Origin: Bostrychus sinensis
Taxonomy: Eukaryota > Chordata > Actinopteri > Gobiiformes > Eleotridae
Direction: 5' to 3'
Assembly (NCBI GenBank): GCA_020698575.1
Contig: CM036244.1
Coordinates: 9,270,034 to 9,334,033 of the forward strand
Length of the DNA stretch: 64,000 nucleotides
A model generated the notes under the pieces. That model was not told the DNA's origin. It worked only from the letters and a program-made list of their open reading frames with translations, and made no database searches. Shown piece by piece: positions 11,861 through 24,237 of this stretch. A program made the translations under genes and the position numbers. Position 1 is the stretch's first letter. Every line of letters starts with the position of its first letter.

Positions 11861-13291
11861 GTATTCTCAAATATGTGCTCCAATAGAAATATGAGTGCAC
11901 TTCTCTTCCAGCAGCGCTCAGCTTGCCCTTTTCTGGGCAGCTGTAAAGACAATGAAAAGTAAAGAAACAGCTTTTTACCTTGGCACTTTTATGTTTTATG
12001 ATGACTTGGTGATTATACATACAAATGCAGCATCTCACAAAAGTGTACGCTGGGAAACTGCAGCTTGTATACAGCAGTGTGACTATCTCAAACTGCTCAT
12101 TGATAGCTCCATTTCCAATACGCCAACTCCAATCCAAACTCCAGTGCCTCCTCATCAATATTAAACTCCTATAAACCTTTTTGTACAGAGAACTGCTGCC
12201 CTCTTGCTCTTCTCTCTCCAGTCTCTGTGCAGTCTGTCACAGCCCAGCACTGCTCTGTCTGTAACTCTGTGAGTAGGAGGCGGCAGACAATGCTCCTGTT
12301 TGTGAGCGGAGGTATAATTAGGAGATTTTCATGGCTCCTTTTCTGTCATTGTGGGCTGTGAAAACGCTGCCAAAGCTCTGCGTACGTCCCTGTGGCATTC
12401 AAGTCTGTTTTTTTAAGCAAAAGAAAGACTGAGAGAGACAGAGACAGAGAGGGTTAGGGGATGAGGCTGCAGTGGGGGTGAATAAAGAGTTCCCACAGTT
12501 GGCTCCTTCGATTCGTCCTACTGTCTTTGGCTTCTGTGCACTGTCAGGTCGTGCCATGCTTGGTATTTACTTACACATAGGGTCCTGCATTTATCTTTAG
12601 TCAGGAGTCAGCACTAGGGACTAAAATCTCACAAGTGCAAAGTATCTCACATTATTGGCATCTTATTTTACTCATAGGTAGTCAGAGATTTTTCCCTTAA
12701 TCCATTATAAGAAAATTATATAATCCTCTTACATTTTTTGCCACAAAAAAAGTTAAAGTGGGCACTGTATTAACAAGCCATGTGTTAGTTCACAGGTCTG
12801 GTCTCAACGTGGTCTTGGTTTGCCTTGGTCTTAACTCGGACTTGACCCCTAAACGTCTCAGTCTTGTCTTGGTCTCTGTCCTCTGTGGTCTCGTCGGACA
12901 GGTCTTGATCTCGATTAGTATGACCTTAACTACAGCACTACTTATACTGAAGATTGCCTATGGTTTCAGGACTCGCCTACTTGAAAATAATACTGGGACT
13001 ATCCTGGATAAATAAAGAAGATGAAGAACTAAATACATTTTAAAGCTTTTTCACCAACGTTTCTTTCTATTAATGAAAAATTTTCAGGAATTCTGTAAAA
13101 ATGACATAAGCTGCTAAGCCGAAACAGCCCCATAACACATTTGACAAAACACTGCAATTATGCGATACTTTGAATGCCACTTTTTCAGAGGAAATAAGTT
13201 TCAGTTCTAAAAATGTGAATTACAATAAACAGTAAAAATATAAGGCCAGGTCTTAAACCAGGTCAGGGCTTTGTATAACCGCAGTTCAATT
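11861..13291. other. jade2 intron sequence with one repeat fragment
   Basis: The part around 12180-12500 is less AT-rich and looks single-copy. Positions 12773-12975 hold a fragment related, in reverse orientation, to the element at 57497-57905 (tggtcttggtttgccttggt). Nothing else recognised. Confidence 0.4.
12773..12975 (-). mobile_element. fragment of the guanosine/cytosine-biased GACCAAGACC repeat family
   Basis: Sequence dominated by short TTGGTCT/CTCGTCT motifs. It includes gtgttagttcacaggtctgg and ggtttgccttggtcttaact, which reverse-complement to blocks at 57555-57615. It is therefore an interspersed element rather than a simple repeat. Confidence 0.6.
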
Positions 13292-13801
13292 TAAAGTGGA
13301 TATATTATGCAAAATTTACTTTTCTACTAAGCTTTCTATCATGTTATAATCTCGTTCCCTCATCAAAAACATACCTGGAGTTGTTTCGTTTCATTCACGC
13401 ATGTTTGAGTAATCCTGTATTCTCTGGCACAACCATTCTGAGCCCTCAAAACACTCAGTTCCACAAACCCCCGCCCACTCCAGGAAGCACTGACCAATCA
13501 ACAAGCCCTCTACATCAAGTCTGCCAAAAAACAGCTCTGTTTCCACTGATTCCCCACAGCTCTTTTTTCATTTTGTCGTAAAATGGCATCATATAAAAAG
13601 TTTAGGGGAGTAAAAAGCTCTTTTTCTATGTTTATGTTCAACAGTTCTGCACTTTGCTGGTCTCTTCACCCATTTCTTTATGGCAGTAATTATTGGAAAC
13701 ATTTTCTTTTTGTCTGATAATGTTTATAAAGGTGTGCGACGCTGTTCTAGAGGCGACCAAGATTGGTTTAAAAATACAAATAAGAGCAGAATATATGAAG
13801 T
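13292..13801 (+). mobile_element. family A element, copy A2
   Basis: Near full length, from ttaaagtggatatattatgc to agcagaatatatgaagta. Both terminal repeats have decayed and the CTCF-like core is mutated (ctgcactttgctgg near 13655). Confidence 0.75.
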
Positions 13802-14646
13802 ATTTTGACAGAACAAGAGCAGATGTCCATCAAACATACCACAAGGTTACTGCAATAAATTATAGATATAATGACTCTACATAACAATAATGTTGCTGTA
13901 TATTTTATAAACCTTATACATGATTCTCCATTTCCTTTCACAGTATTTGCAGCAGCCCTTTTGTAAATGTTTGTAATGATCTTCAGTGGAGGACGGCAGG
14001 CGGTGCTGTTTGGGTGCATTTAACAGCAGCTATCATCTCTGGCACTCACAAATACACACACACATGGACACACACACACACACGCCATTTCCATGACGCA
14101 GCAGCTTGAGCCGAGTGGGGGGGGGGGGTGGAGTAGGCAGGTGACGAAGGGAAAAGAGGAGACGCTGTGAAGTGTTCAGGCTGAGAGAGCAGAGAGAGAG
14201 GCAGGAGGAGGAGGAGGAGAGGAATAAATAGCTCACGTCTGCTGCAAAGATACGGATAAATATACAGAGATGTGTGCACTGGAGATACTGCAGAGACTCA
14301 GAGGTGTAAATGATAATAACTGTTAAGTGTCCATGCAAATTATGTTAGGAAGACTACGCAAAATAAGTGTAACCAAAGGATCTAATGCTTTATAGTAGTC
14401 AGGTTGGACAGGTATGCAAGATTTTCTCTGTTTTGTCTCACTGTGTCCCAGCTCTACAGCCAGGCGACTCTGGGCCTGAGGCAGGGTGCACAATGGGTCA
14501 GGTACGTAAGTTGCAGGGCTAAACAGATGTCCACTCACGCATGCAATAATAATAAACCATTTCTCTGTAAAGTTACGGGGCAGGTTCCTCAGCAGAGTCT
14601 GCCATACCCTGTCAAAAATACTACAATTTCTCAGCAAAAAAGATAC
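13802..14646. other. intron sequence with microsatellite
   Basis: Contains a CA repeat at about 14050-14083, an 11-base G-run near 14117 and a purine-rich block (14190-14222). No gene or transposon recognised. Confidence 0.4.
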
Positions 14647-15030
14647 TAGAGGTCGACCGATATGGGTTTTTCTATGCACGATGCGGACACAGTTTTTTTT
14701 TAAAATTCAGAGCAGCCTATGGTCGATAAACACTGCTGATTTTTGGGGCCGATATGTAGGGCCAATTTTCTTAATTTTATGAAAGAAATTTAATATAGCC
14801 ATTTGTTTTAGTAATTCTTATTAAAACACAAACATATGTGTTAGAATTGACAGAACAGATAAAGATGAGACAAACAATAACAATAACAATGAGATAAAGT
14901 AATTTTGGTTAAATTTTCCTACGACCTGCACCGTAAACTGCTAAAAGATGTTTGGGGAAGCGGGGGTCCTTCAGTCACATGGTTGCCCGGACATGTGCCT
15001 GACCAAAAATTGCCATAAAAGTGAAAAAGT
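14647..15030 (+). mobile_element. hAT-like MITE family G, copy G1 (right end uncertain)
   Basis: Starts tagaggtcgaccgatatggg, a widespread fish hAT terminal sequence. The interior blocks gccgatatgtagggccaatt and agtcacatggttgcccggac recur reverse-complemented at 26565-27000. The right end is estimated. Confidence 0.65.
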
Positions 15031-15885
15031 CAGCTGATTGTCTAACACACATCAACACAACAAATTAGTCTTTAATAGAGAGCCTTATGAGACTGTTGTT
15101 AGACAAGAAATGAGGTTTGTGGTATGCATTCTACTAAACAAGGTGCCCAATTTCCAATTCACTTTAATGCATGGTTGCAGTCACACTTTGATAAACTATG
15201 AAATACTACTTTCATTTACTGATGCTAATTGTCAGTATTCAGGTTTTCCAGTTAGTAACAAAATACAAAAACCTGCCACAACATCTCTAAACAGAGTCAG
15301 TAGTAAAACTGTCTCTTTTCAGCCAATGACGACATTGACTCCTCCTCAACCGCTGCAGCTCAGAAGCTAATGGCATGCCAAGCTAATGCTACATGACCTC
15401 CAGCACAAATAAAACAATCTAAGCCGTATTTTAGGAGCTGGATTAGGAATTGTAGTGTTGGAACAGCCCTCTGCCATGTGGGAATATATATAAAGTCCCA
15501 GGTCTGTGTAATAGCCAGACAAACAGCTGATGAAGCAGTGTTTGTCTGGAAGTGTTAGCGAGCGCTGCTAGGGAAATGAAATGAGGAATGTGTTAGCGGA
15601 GTGGCTAAAGCTAATGCCAGGACTGAGGAGCAGAGAGAGAGAGAGAGAGAGGGAGTGTGTGTGTTCGGTCCAAACAGTCGGAGGATTGTTGTACCGAGCC
15701 AAATGTCTCCCTGGAAACATCACCGAGGAAAAATAAAAGGAGGGACAGGGAAGTAGCCACTAGCAAGTCGATAAGCCAAGATTTAGGAGGCAACGAGGAA
15801 AACTCAGTGCTAGGATTTTTATTAAATTAAGAGATAGTCAAGTATTTTAGGTAAGTTATGCCAGAGAGGCAGACACATTTAAGGT

Positions 15886-16050
15886 TAGGCTGGGTTTTTT
15901 AGGAGTTTTTCCTTAGCGAGAAGGAGGGTCTAAGGAAAGGGGACGTCCTGGGGCTGTTTAGATTAGTTATTGCTTAGGTTTGAGTGTGTGTTTATGTTTG
16001 ATTGTGTGACTAATTGTGTGACACTGGCTAATACAAATAAAATTGAATAT
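15886..16050 (+). mobile_element. LINE-type 3' tail fragment
   Basis: The block aggagtttttccttagcgag, then a GTGT-rich stretch, ends acaaataaaattgaatatt. The same arrangement occurs at 27178-27362. Short 3' pieces ending AATAAAATTGAAT are typical of 5'-truncated LINE insertions. The upstream 15031-15885 holds a GA microsatellite (about 15631-15652) and otherwise unassigned sequence. Confidence 0.55.
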
Positions 16051-16224
16051 TAAATAAGGATGGCCTACGAGATATTTAAGATAGGTAACTTAACCTCTAT
16101 ACAGGCTTTGTGTAATACATAAATGCAGACTTGTTTACTTTCTTAACGAAGTGAAGTGGGTCTGGGTCCCCACTCATTCAAAACACAGTCAAAATCAATC
16201 ATTTCTGGTCAAAAAATGGATTTA

Positions 16225-16419
16225 TGTGCTGCAGTACGGCTCAATTGGTAGAGCTGTGGCGCATATGCAGGGCAACTACAGCCTGCCTCAGCATCGTGGG
16301 TTTGAGTCCGGACTCCACCAATTTGCCAAATGTCTCTCCCTGCCATGATTTCCTATCATTACTCAACTGTCCTATCAAATAAAGCTGAAAAAAGACCAAA
16401 ATAAATCTAAAAAAAAAAT
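16225..16419 (+). mobile_element. tRNA-derived SINE of a second family
   Basis: Has a tRNA-like head with A-box-like ggctcaattggtagag and B-box-like gggtttgagtccgg about 45 bp apart, a short body, and an A-rich tail. It differs from the SINE family at 29521 in body and tail. It is not a functional tRNA: the arms do not pair well and there is no discriminator or CCA context. Confidence 0.7.
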
Positions 16420-17230
16420 ACATAAAAACATAATCACCATGTGCCAAATTCATATTTTTCGGTAACTGGTAATGTCCGCAGTGTTTAGAGCGTATCTTTT
16501 CTGCTCAATCAATCACCACAAATCGTCCTTTAGCACGTTAACTTTGGCAAATAGGACAGGCTTTCAAATCTGGGTGCTATTATATCAAAAATGTACAAGT
16601 TGTTATCCCACAGCCCTGAGCAGTGTGAAGTTTAAATCAAGTGCAAAAGGAGAGGAAGACCAAAGAGAAAGAGACTTTTATAAGACCAAGCACCAGGCAG
16701 AGGAAACCAGGACAAAAACAGAACAAGCTAAAAAATAAAACAAAGATAATATCAGAGCCACACTGTCCTCCTGTTATCAGCCCTGAGTTTATTGATAACA
16801 TTCACACTGAAAATGGAAAACACTGCTGCCTCTGATCTGTGCGGGTGAATAAATTAAGAAATGAGAGACAGAGGTGCAAAACATGTCTTTCAGTAAGTAA
16901 AAGTGTTTCTTTTTTGGACACAAGGACACCGGGACAATTAACCAAAGCCTGGGGAGAGGGAAGAGTGTGCTTCTCAGGGATCACTTAACTTGTGTTGGGA
17001 AGATTAATGGACTGTGCTTTGATGCCTAATGAAATAGTCTAGTAGTTGGACTATGACCGTCCAAAGAAATGCATGTGTGAACTGGGAAATGAAGTTAATA
17101 GTGAATACATAAATAAATGAATGAATGAATATTGTGTGTCTTTGAGTGAGGGTTTATCAAACTTGTCACGCAAAGGAATAAATAGGAATTTGCACAGAAA
17201 AACCAACACTAAATAAGGACAGAACGTGCA
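16420..17230. other. intron sequence, nothing recognised
   Basis: AT-rich, no exon, no repeat assigned. Confidence 0.4.
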
Positions 17231-17830
17231 CTGTGCCAGGATGAAAACAGGTCCAATCTAGGAATAAACCAGGACTAAACCAGGTCTAAATGAGGACTGA
17301 AGCAAAACTAAACCAGGACTAAACCAGGTCTGAATAAGGACTAAACCAGAACTAAACCAGGACTAAACCAGGTCTAAATAAGGACTAAACCAGAACTAAA
17401 CCAGGATTAAACCAGGTCTAAATGAGGGCTAAACCAGGACTAAACCAGAACTATACCAGGTCTAAATGAGGGCTAAACCAGGACTAAACCAGAACTAAAC
17501 CAGGTCTAAATGAGGGCTAAACCAGGACTAAACCAGGACTAAACAAGGTCTAAATGAGGGCTAAACCAGGACTAAACCAAGACTAAACCAGGTCTGAATG
17601 AGGACTAAACCAGAACTAAACCAGGACTAAACCAGGTCTAAATGAGGGCTAAAACAGGACTAAACCAAGACTAAACCAGGTCTAAATGAGGGCTAAACCA
17701 GGACTAAACCAGGACTAAACCAGATCTGGATGAGGGCTAAACCAGGACTAAACCAGGACTAAACCAGGATAAAGTAATGGTCTGGACTTCAAATGTAATC
17801 CAACCAGAGCAGAACTAAATCAGGAATAAA
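17231..17830 (+). repeat. CCAGGACTAAA-type minisatellite, array 1
   Basis: Roughly 50 degenerate copies of an 11-12-bp unit (ccaggactaaa / ccaggtctaaatgaggact). A longer 45-50-bp period is visible from the recurring gtctaaatgagggctaaacc. The array is followed by a hAT-like right end at 17944. Confidence 0.9.
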
Positions 17831-17943
17831 ACTGTCTCTAAATTAAACTAAACCAGAACTTGAACTGCAAAAGACTCCTGAGTCCCACCAGAAGAAGCCT
17901 GTGTACCACCAGGAAACCCCGTACCACAGTTTGAGAACCACTG
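17831..17943 (+). mobile_element. hAT-like right end attached to minisatellite array 1
   Basis: Contains aactgcaaaagactcctg and ends gtaccacagtttgagaacca plus ctg, whose reverse complement CAGTGGTTCTCAAACTGTGG is a typical hAT terminus. The same 110-bp flank follows array 2 at 31530-31641. The left end of this copy was not found. Confidence 0.7.
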
Positions 17944-18699
17944 TCCATTGTCCTGGATGTACCTCACCTAAGGCCTATAGTTGCTGGGATAGGTTTCAAT
18001 CACATGTAACCCCATCAGGAATTGTGTAAAATGTTAGTTTAAGTCGCAGTTAAGTGTTTTTTTTTTTTTGCTCAGGTGAAATCATCTGCAAATTAGGAAT
18101 AAAATGAGCAGACTCTGACTAAGTGCTCTGAAAGACGTACTACTATCTCTATTCAGTCCCAAATTCTTGTTAAAATTTGGAGAATGTTAACTAGGATGAA
18201 TTATTCACAGGAAAAGTGCTGTTACTGTTAGCGGTGCTGAGCTGAGAGCTGATTTTAATGAGACTACTTGGTGAAGATTTGAAATTGGGCTCCAAAAATA
18301 GGGCTAGATGATAATGTTTTTTACTCTGAATGCAAAAATCATGACTAATCGTGAGTCCAAACCCAGCCGTGGCAGCCAGGTCGTAGCCAGGGATAATCAT
18401 AAATTGTAATTTCATGCCTGATAATTACTTTTTTCCCCACCTGTTCTTCATTTTCACTTTATTTGTGCTGTTGTGCTTTACAAAGTTTATACGTTTGATT
18501 TGTGCAGGCCAGAGAGCACTTTACCATTGTCTTTTACTAATGTTGAATTTCATATAATAAGGGATAATCAACAGAAGTAATGAAAAATTAGGGCTGTATT
18601 ATTATTGCAATATCAGCCGTATCCATATTGCATCTGACAGAGGTTAACACTGTCAGAATCAGTTTCCTATCAGAGCCTTCAATAAAAATGTGTTGTGAT

Positions 18700-19146
18700 T
18701 AAGGCTGCATGATATGGAGAAAACATGCAATATTCAATAACTATGTTGAAAATTGCGATAATATTATTGCGATATTTGAAAATAGAGCCTACTTTTTGAA
18801 CATAGTAAGTTAAATTCACTACATTTCACAAAAATGTAAGTTCCTGTATTTACAAGTCAAAACAGCAACAAAATCAAAACTTACCACAGACTAAACCAGG
18901 AATAAAACAAGACTAAGCTGTAACTAAATTAATTAAATTACCACTAAAACTGGACTGTTTACACATTTTTATTTAGTCACAACACATTTTCTTCTAAGGC
19001 TCTGGTGGAAAATGATTCTTCAGTGTAAATCTCTGTCAGATGGAAGACCACAGTGTTATTGCAATATATTTAGATTCTTGCGATACAGATATTGCATTTG
19101 CTGATATTGCGATAACAATAATTTTGCGATATATTGTGCAGCCCTA
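18700..19146 (+). mobile_element. hAT-like MITE family E, copy E1 (447 bp)
   Basis: Left end taaggctgcatgatatgg and right end tattgtgcagcccta form inverted repeats. Flanks GTTGTGAT (18692-18699) and GTTGTGAC (19147-19154) agree at 7 of 8 bases. No coding capacity. The interior contains gactaaaccaggaataaaac, similar to the minisatellite unit. Confidence 0.9.
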
Positions 19147-19255
19147 GTTGTGACCAAATAAACATAATAAAAAAGCCCAGTTTTAGTTATGATTTCCTAA
19201 GTAAAGAGTTGTTTGGGTTCGTTTTGGTCCTGATTTAGTCCTCATTTAGTCTTTG

Positions 19256-19734
19256 TTAAAGGTCCAATATTTTACTTTTTTCAGGCTTTTGTGAAATAGT
19301 TTTAGACTCCTTTGCATTTCACATTTTATAACTTAAGATAATGTATTTGTATGGAAAATGTCTTCTGTTGAGATGTTACTTTGAGACTTTGCAGAGAATG
19401 CTTGGATTAGGTGTCTGTCGCCCCCTGCTGGCGATGGTGAGGAACGGAAAGAGCATAAAAAGGGTAATAAGCACAGCTATGAGCAACATGATGCTAACAG
19501 ATAGATAAATGAGCTGACTGCTTTGTAGAGACAGCAATTTAAGCGCTAAAATTAAATCCCAGTTTCTTGAGTCTATGTAGAGCTGTGACACCGAGCGTTT
19601 TCAGATCTTGAAAAAGAGACGGTCTCAGCATACAGGATTACTCAAACAAAACAAAATACTACTTCAGGTCTGTTTTTGAGGTGGAAAAAACATTAGAACA
19701 TGGTTGAAAGCTTTAACAGAATAGGGGAACTTTA
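19256..19734 (+). mobile_element. family B element, copy B3 (near full length)
   Basis: Runs from ttaaaggtccaatatttta to gaataggggaactttaa, with inverted termini AAAGGTCC / GGAACTTT. Carries minus-strand CCAGCAGGGGGC (19420-19431), the best CTCF-like match of this family, followed by GAC. Confidence 0.85.
19420..19431 (-). promoter_or_regulatory. CTCF-like core motif in B3
   Basis: CCAGCAGGGGGC followed by GAC, a full fit to the extended core. Confidence 0.55.
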
Positions 19735-20530
19735 AGTTTTGATAGTGATGAGTAAACATTGTGACTTTGCATTTCTGCTTTGATTAAATTGAACTTACTA
19801 CGTTAAAACAGTACAACAAAATATGGCCAATTGTATCATCACAATATTCAACATTTTTTTTGCACGTTTTTTCCTCATATCATGCATCAATAAATACTAT
19901 AAAATTCAAGTGTTTTGAAAGTTGCAAGCGTCAATTGTTTTTTTTTGTTATACCACTAGTGACCTGCTGCACACAAACAGCATTATTGTGTTTCACAGAA
20001 CCATCCGGATGTCTCTTGTTGAAAGCATTTGGAAAGAGGAGACACTTTCAGCAGCAGATAGTGACCGCTGCTAAGGATTTGTTTTAGCCAATCATAGCAA
20101 CTCATCTGACGTAGCCAAACAAACTGCTGTGATAATAAAGCACTGTAATAAAAATGTCACCTGAGGATTTTTGCTGTTTACATTTATCGCTAAGAGGCTT
20201 GTTGCTAAAACCCGCCCACTCTCGATCGTACTGCCATGCCATTGGTTCAACCAACACAGATGCAGACTCGTATGAATGAGCTTGAGCCTGACAACATGTT
20301 TTTTTTTTTTTTTTTTTTTTTTACAAATCTCATGAGAAACCAGTGACCTCTGAATACATCTATGCTGAATAAGAAGCCTTTATTTAGTTTACTGCAACTT
20401 AGTAAAACAGCTCACCAAAATATAGTTTTAAACTTTTACACTGATAAGTCATTTGCATTTTGTAAGAAGAAAGCATACATAATTACTATATCCCATGCAT
20501 TTTGAGAATAAAAGTGCCTTTAGGCTCAGA
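19735..20530. other. intron sequence with a T-run
   Basis: Contains a T-run of about 22 bases at 20301-20322. No exon or transposon recognised. Confidence 0.4.
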
Positions 20531-20864
20531 TCTGTCTGTGTGTGTCTGTGTGCGTCTGTGTGCGTCTGTGTGCGTCTGTGTGTGTCTGTGTGCGTCTGTG
20601 TGCGTCTGTGTGTGTCTGTGTGCGTCTGTGTGCGTCTGTGTGTGTCTGTGTGCGTCTGTGTGCGTCTGTGTGTGTCTGTGTGTGTCTGTGTGCGTCTGTG
20701 TGCGTCTGTGTGCGTCTGTGTGCGTCTGTGTGCGTCTGTGTGCGTCTGTGTGTGTCTGTGTGTGTCTGTGTGCGTCTGTGTGCGTCTGTGTGTGTCTGTG
20801 TGTGTCTGTGTGTGTCTGTGTGCGTCTGTGTGCGTCTGTGTGCGTCTGTGTGTGTCTGTGTGTG
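20531..20864 (+). repeat. 10-bp tandem array (TGYGTCTGTG)n
   Basis: From 20541 to 20860 there are 32 exact-length 10-bp units of two types, tgcgtctgtg (20 copies) and tgtgtctgtg (12 copies). In the first half the types follow a T-C-C order, giving a 30-bp superperiod. The unit length is not a multiple of three, so several frames on both strands are open. These frames are not genes. Confidence 0.97.
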
Positions 20865-21215
20865 GGCGCTAACACCATCTTTATGTTGTTGTCTGTGAAT
20901 AGGCTGTTTATGTGGAACAGCAGGTGGGAGGATCACTGTCCTTATGTAATCTGGGTTTTTTAAATCTAATGAAAATTGCTGCTGTGACACTGTACAAGGC
21001 TGTGGGCTGCAGTACAATGGCTGGAGGTGAATGGTGTCTAAGTGGTTCAATAGAAACAAGCCGCTGGCGAATAATAGTGGTTTATAATATTAATGTCTCT
21101 TTTATAATGAGTTTATGAGTGTAAGCCCTGGTATATTAAGTGAATGTGCTGTATATTATATATTTAGCCTTCAGCAGAGACAAAGGGAATATATTGTGCT
21201 GTAAAGACAGGTTTT

Positions 21216-21353
21216 TAAAGGGGCTATATTATGCAAAATCAACTTTTCTGAGATTTCTGCCATGTTATAATGTTGTTCCTTCATCAGAAACAAACCTGGA
21301 GTTTTTCATTAATCTAAACAACCGTGTACAGCTTTGTTTTCACTGATTCTAAA
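21216..21353 (+). mobile_element. family A fragment, copy A3
   Basis: An intact left end, aaaggggctatattatgc, runs to aaacaaacctggagttt and then jumps to gtgtacagctttgttttcac, an internal deletion. The right half is missing. Confidence 0.75.
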
Positions 21354-22976
21354 AATCTAAACTAGAAGCACTCGGAAAGCTTTTTTTTTCTTGCAATGAT
21401 AAAGATATAGGGCAGATTTATCAAAGGTTTGCATGCATGCTAAAGGAATAAGACATGCTAAAAATGGAGCAAATACAGGCGCAGCTGAGTTTAGCGTCTC
21501 TCACAGGAGCGAAATGAGTGCGGCGCAGATTTTGCTCCAAATCTGTAAAATGAAGCGTTCTCCCCAGAAAGTGTGAAATTCAAGAAGGAGAAAATGCAAA
21601 TGAAAACGCATGGGGTCGCTGTTTGATTTATCACAACTATGGGAGCTAAATCTACCTGAAAAATTTAGCATGTTGGTGGAGCAGGTGCAAAGGTTTTGCA
21701 GACGAAAGAGTGCAGTTTTTAGTGCACATATGGGCCGTTGAAAACAAGTTTGAATGTTTTAAGAGGGCTCATTTACAAAGATACAACACTAATGCGCTGA
21801 TTTGAAGGCGGAGGAAACAAAGAGACAGACTTTACATGCAACACTTTTTCCTTGATTCTCACTCGTATTTCCCTGAGCTGCCGCCTTTACAGCCCCTGTC
21901 TCTGGACTTTCAGTCTGTTCCACGTCCTTTTATATCCTTACGGTGATGGAATAGTCTTTAAACACTGCGTAAAGGCTACGACGAACACTTGTGTTTATCC
22001 CATTGCCTTACGATGCTCGCTGCGACGTTTGATTGACAGCTGGGCCGTGGCTCAAGGACGCGCTGCGTGGATTTGGCTCTGGACCAAGCGGAGAACATTA
22101 AAAATATTTTTTAATCGTTATACTTATTTGATCACCATCAGCACTGCATAGAGGCTACTTGATACAGTTTGGATATGGGTTTGAAAGGTTACTGGCTCTG
22201 ACAGACAGTGAGTAGGATTTTACTCTCTGTCTCTGTTACACACTGACTCTGGTCAGTGCCAGAATCACATGAGACATTTAACAAGGACGGACTACGCAAA
22301 GTTAATAGAAAAAAGTAAAATGCAATGAAATAATTATCCCTCAAAGACAGTGAACATATTCATTCTACTACAGTCAGTCCTGGTATTTGAGGCTGGACTC
22401 TCATATTGACTTTTGCGTTGCATCTTTGTGGGGAAAGATGCAGTCGGAGTTGCTCCCTTGATTTAGCTCACGCTAAATTCTTATTTACAGCTCAGATTTA
22501 CTTTCTCTTCATATAGCACACACAACACACCCACAAATAGCAGACACTATTTTCTAAGCTGCACTCGCAATTCATGGCCCATAGTGCCCAGACCTGGACT
22601 CAAACGCAAAAGATCTTCTAGTTCAGGGGTAAATGCTCATTCCAATGAGCTACAAAACCTTTATATCTCGCAATAGCAAAGAATCTACTAAAATGTATCA
22701 TTTGTTAATTTAGTGAGTGAAGAACTGGAAGCTATGACCTATAATGTGCTAGCATGCTCAAATAATAAGGAACGCTCCCGCTGGCTGTTGATGGTCCACA
22801 CATAATAGCATTTGAGAATTCAGTGCTGGCTACTTTCACAGAAACGGCACAAACAATAATCCAAAGAAAAGTGGATAAATATGAGCAAAGCCTTCATATG
22901 ATGTTCAATAAAAGACAGAGTATTTTTGTTAGTTTTGTTGCTGTTATTATAAGACAGACTTGCACAAAGTTCGTAC
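21354..22976. other. intron sequence with a possible DNA-transposon remnant
   Basis: From 21405, gggcagatttatcaaaggtt resembles a transposon terminus, and the following 700 bp (to about 22150) is more GC-balanced than its surroundings. I found no matching right end. The rest is unassigned; a tRNA-like scrap near 22590-22655 is too degraded to call. Confidence 0.3.
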
Positions 22977-23108
22977 CTAGGTCCTTGAGCAGTGACCCGT
23001 TCTCTGACTTCCATCTCTCCTTCTTCTTATCCGGGCTGCTCTTACGTCTTTCCTTTCCTCTTTCCTTCACTCCGTTCTGCTTCCTCTTGTCTCCTTTGTG
23101 GCTTTTCT
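22977..23108 (-). CDS. jade2: jade2 internal coding exon (Lys/Arg-rich linker), visible exon 2 of 4
   Basis: The 132-bp exon completes a split glutamate codon (G/AG) from the exon at 45937 and ends with one base that joins GT of the next exon to make glycine. It has an acceptor (gtgtccacag) and a donor (CTAG/gtacga). It encodes about 44 residues dominated by Lys and Arg, with KERGKERRKSSPDKKKE near the centre and SLLKDLG at the end. Human JADE2 has a comparable basic, low-complexity linker between the RNLCYM segment and the SWLAQSVQIT segment, but the residues themselves are poorly conserved. A nuclear localisation or nucleic-acid-binding role is an inference from composition only. The exon is isolated between introns of 22.8 and 12.5 kb and is identified mainly by phase, splice sites and position. 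Confidence 0.8.
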
Positions 23109-23415
23109 CTGTGGACACACAAGCAAGCAACTCAGGTTAGAGCACAGTAAACCTTCAACAAGACCGACGGCAGAGTCCCAGCTCAGTCTGAAGGTTACAC
23201 AGCACCTTTTCCATGTCTTCTGACCTCTTAGTGTGCAATGAACATACGCATGAGAGTGAAGGTGAAGGGACACACGGCTGACCGAGAAAAGATATTGTCA
23301 CAATTATGCTCTGACTTTAAGCCATGGCATAGTTTGGCTTCTGATGTACTGCTGCAACAAAATAATCAAGAAGGAAAATCCCAAATGCCATCTTAATATA
23401 GAGAAAATGTAAATC

Positions 23416-24231
23416 TTAAAAGGGATATATTATGAATTAAAATGGACTTTTACTGAGCTTTCTACCATGTTATAATTTTGTTCATCATAAACCTACCTGG
23501 AGCTGTGTTTTGTTTCATTCACGCCTGTTTAAGTAATCCTGTAGTCTCTGGCACGGCTAATCTGAGCCCTCAAAACACTCGGAAGCACTGACCAGTTAAC
23601 ATTCCCTCTACATCCAGTCTGCTCTCATTCATTTATATAAAAAAAATGTGTACAGCTCTATTTCCACTGATTCCTCACAGACATTTTTCATTTTGTAGTA
23701 AAATGGCATCATACAAAAAGTGATTTTTTTCTTTGGAAATGCACAAAAGGCTGCAACACCCTGCTGCCCTCTGCTGGTCTCTTCCCTTGTTTCTTTATAG
23801 TATCAGTAGAGTACTTATTAAAAACTTTTTCTTTTAGTCACATAAAGTTTTTAAAGATTGCAAAATGTAAAATGCAGTTCTATATGGAGGACCAAACTGC
23901 AAAATCAATCAATCACTCAATAAATGAATAAATAAATGCTCTCAGTGAGAAATATTTATTTAATCAGGAATATAAACAGAAATATATTTTTAATTGAAGA
24001 TGTAAGTTTTGTAGTTTGTAAGTTTTATAGGCCTTTAGTTATGTATTTTAACCAAAACTTCCATCTTTATTTAAAAATATCTATATTTTTATTCCAGCAT
24101 TTATTGTCCTGTTCAAATAATTAGTTATTAATTTATTTATTGAATGATCTGGCAGTTTTGGCACTCCATAGTTCTAGAGGTGACCAAGATTGGTTTAAAA
24201 ATATAAATAAAAGCATAACATAGCCCCTTTA
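23416..24231 (+). mobile_element. family A element, copy A4, with internal insertion
   Basis: Full terminal sequences (ttaaaagggatatattatg and agcataacatagccccttt). About 270 bp of extra AT-rich sequence at roughly 23890-24160 is absent from other copies. Carries minus-strand CCAGCAGAGGGC at 23766-23777. Confidence 0.85.
23766..23777 (-). promoter_or_regulatory. CTCF-like core motif in A4
   Basis: CCAGCAGAGGGC followed by AGC, about 660 bp from visible jade2 exon 2. Confidence 0.5.
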
Positions 24232-24237
24232 GGGAAA

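Noticed and set aside
14050..14090. CA-repeat region as a Z-DNA or regulatory site
   Set aside because: A short ordinary microsatellite; no supporting context.
16225..16320. Possible tRNA gene
   Set aside because: A- and B-box-like sequences are present but the arms do not fold and an A-rich tail follows, so it is a SINE head.
20486..21059. Open frames of 118-177 codons on both strands (THTDAHR / VCVCVRLC repeats)
   Set aside because: They are produced by a stop-free 10-bp tandem array read in all phases. No start context, no family.
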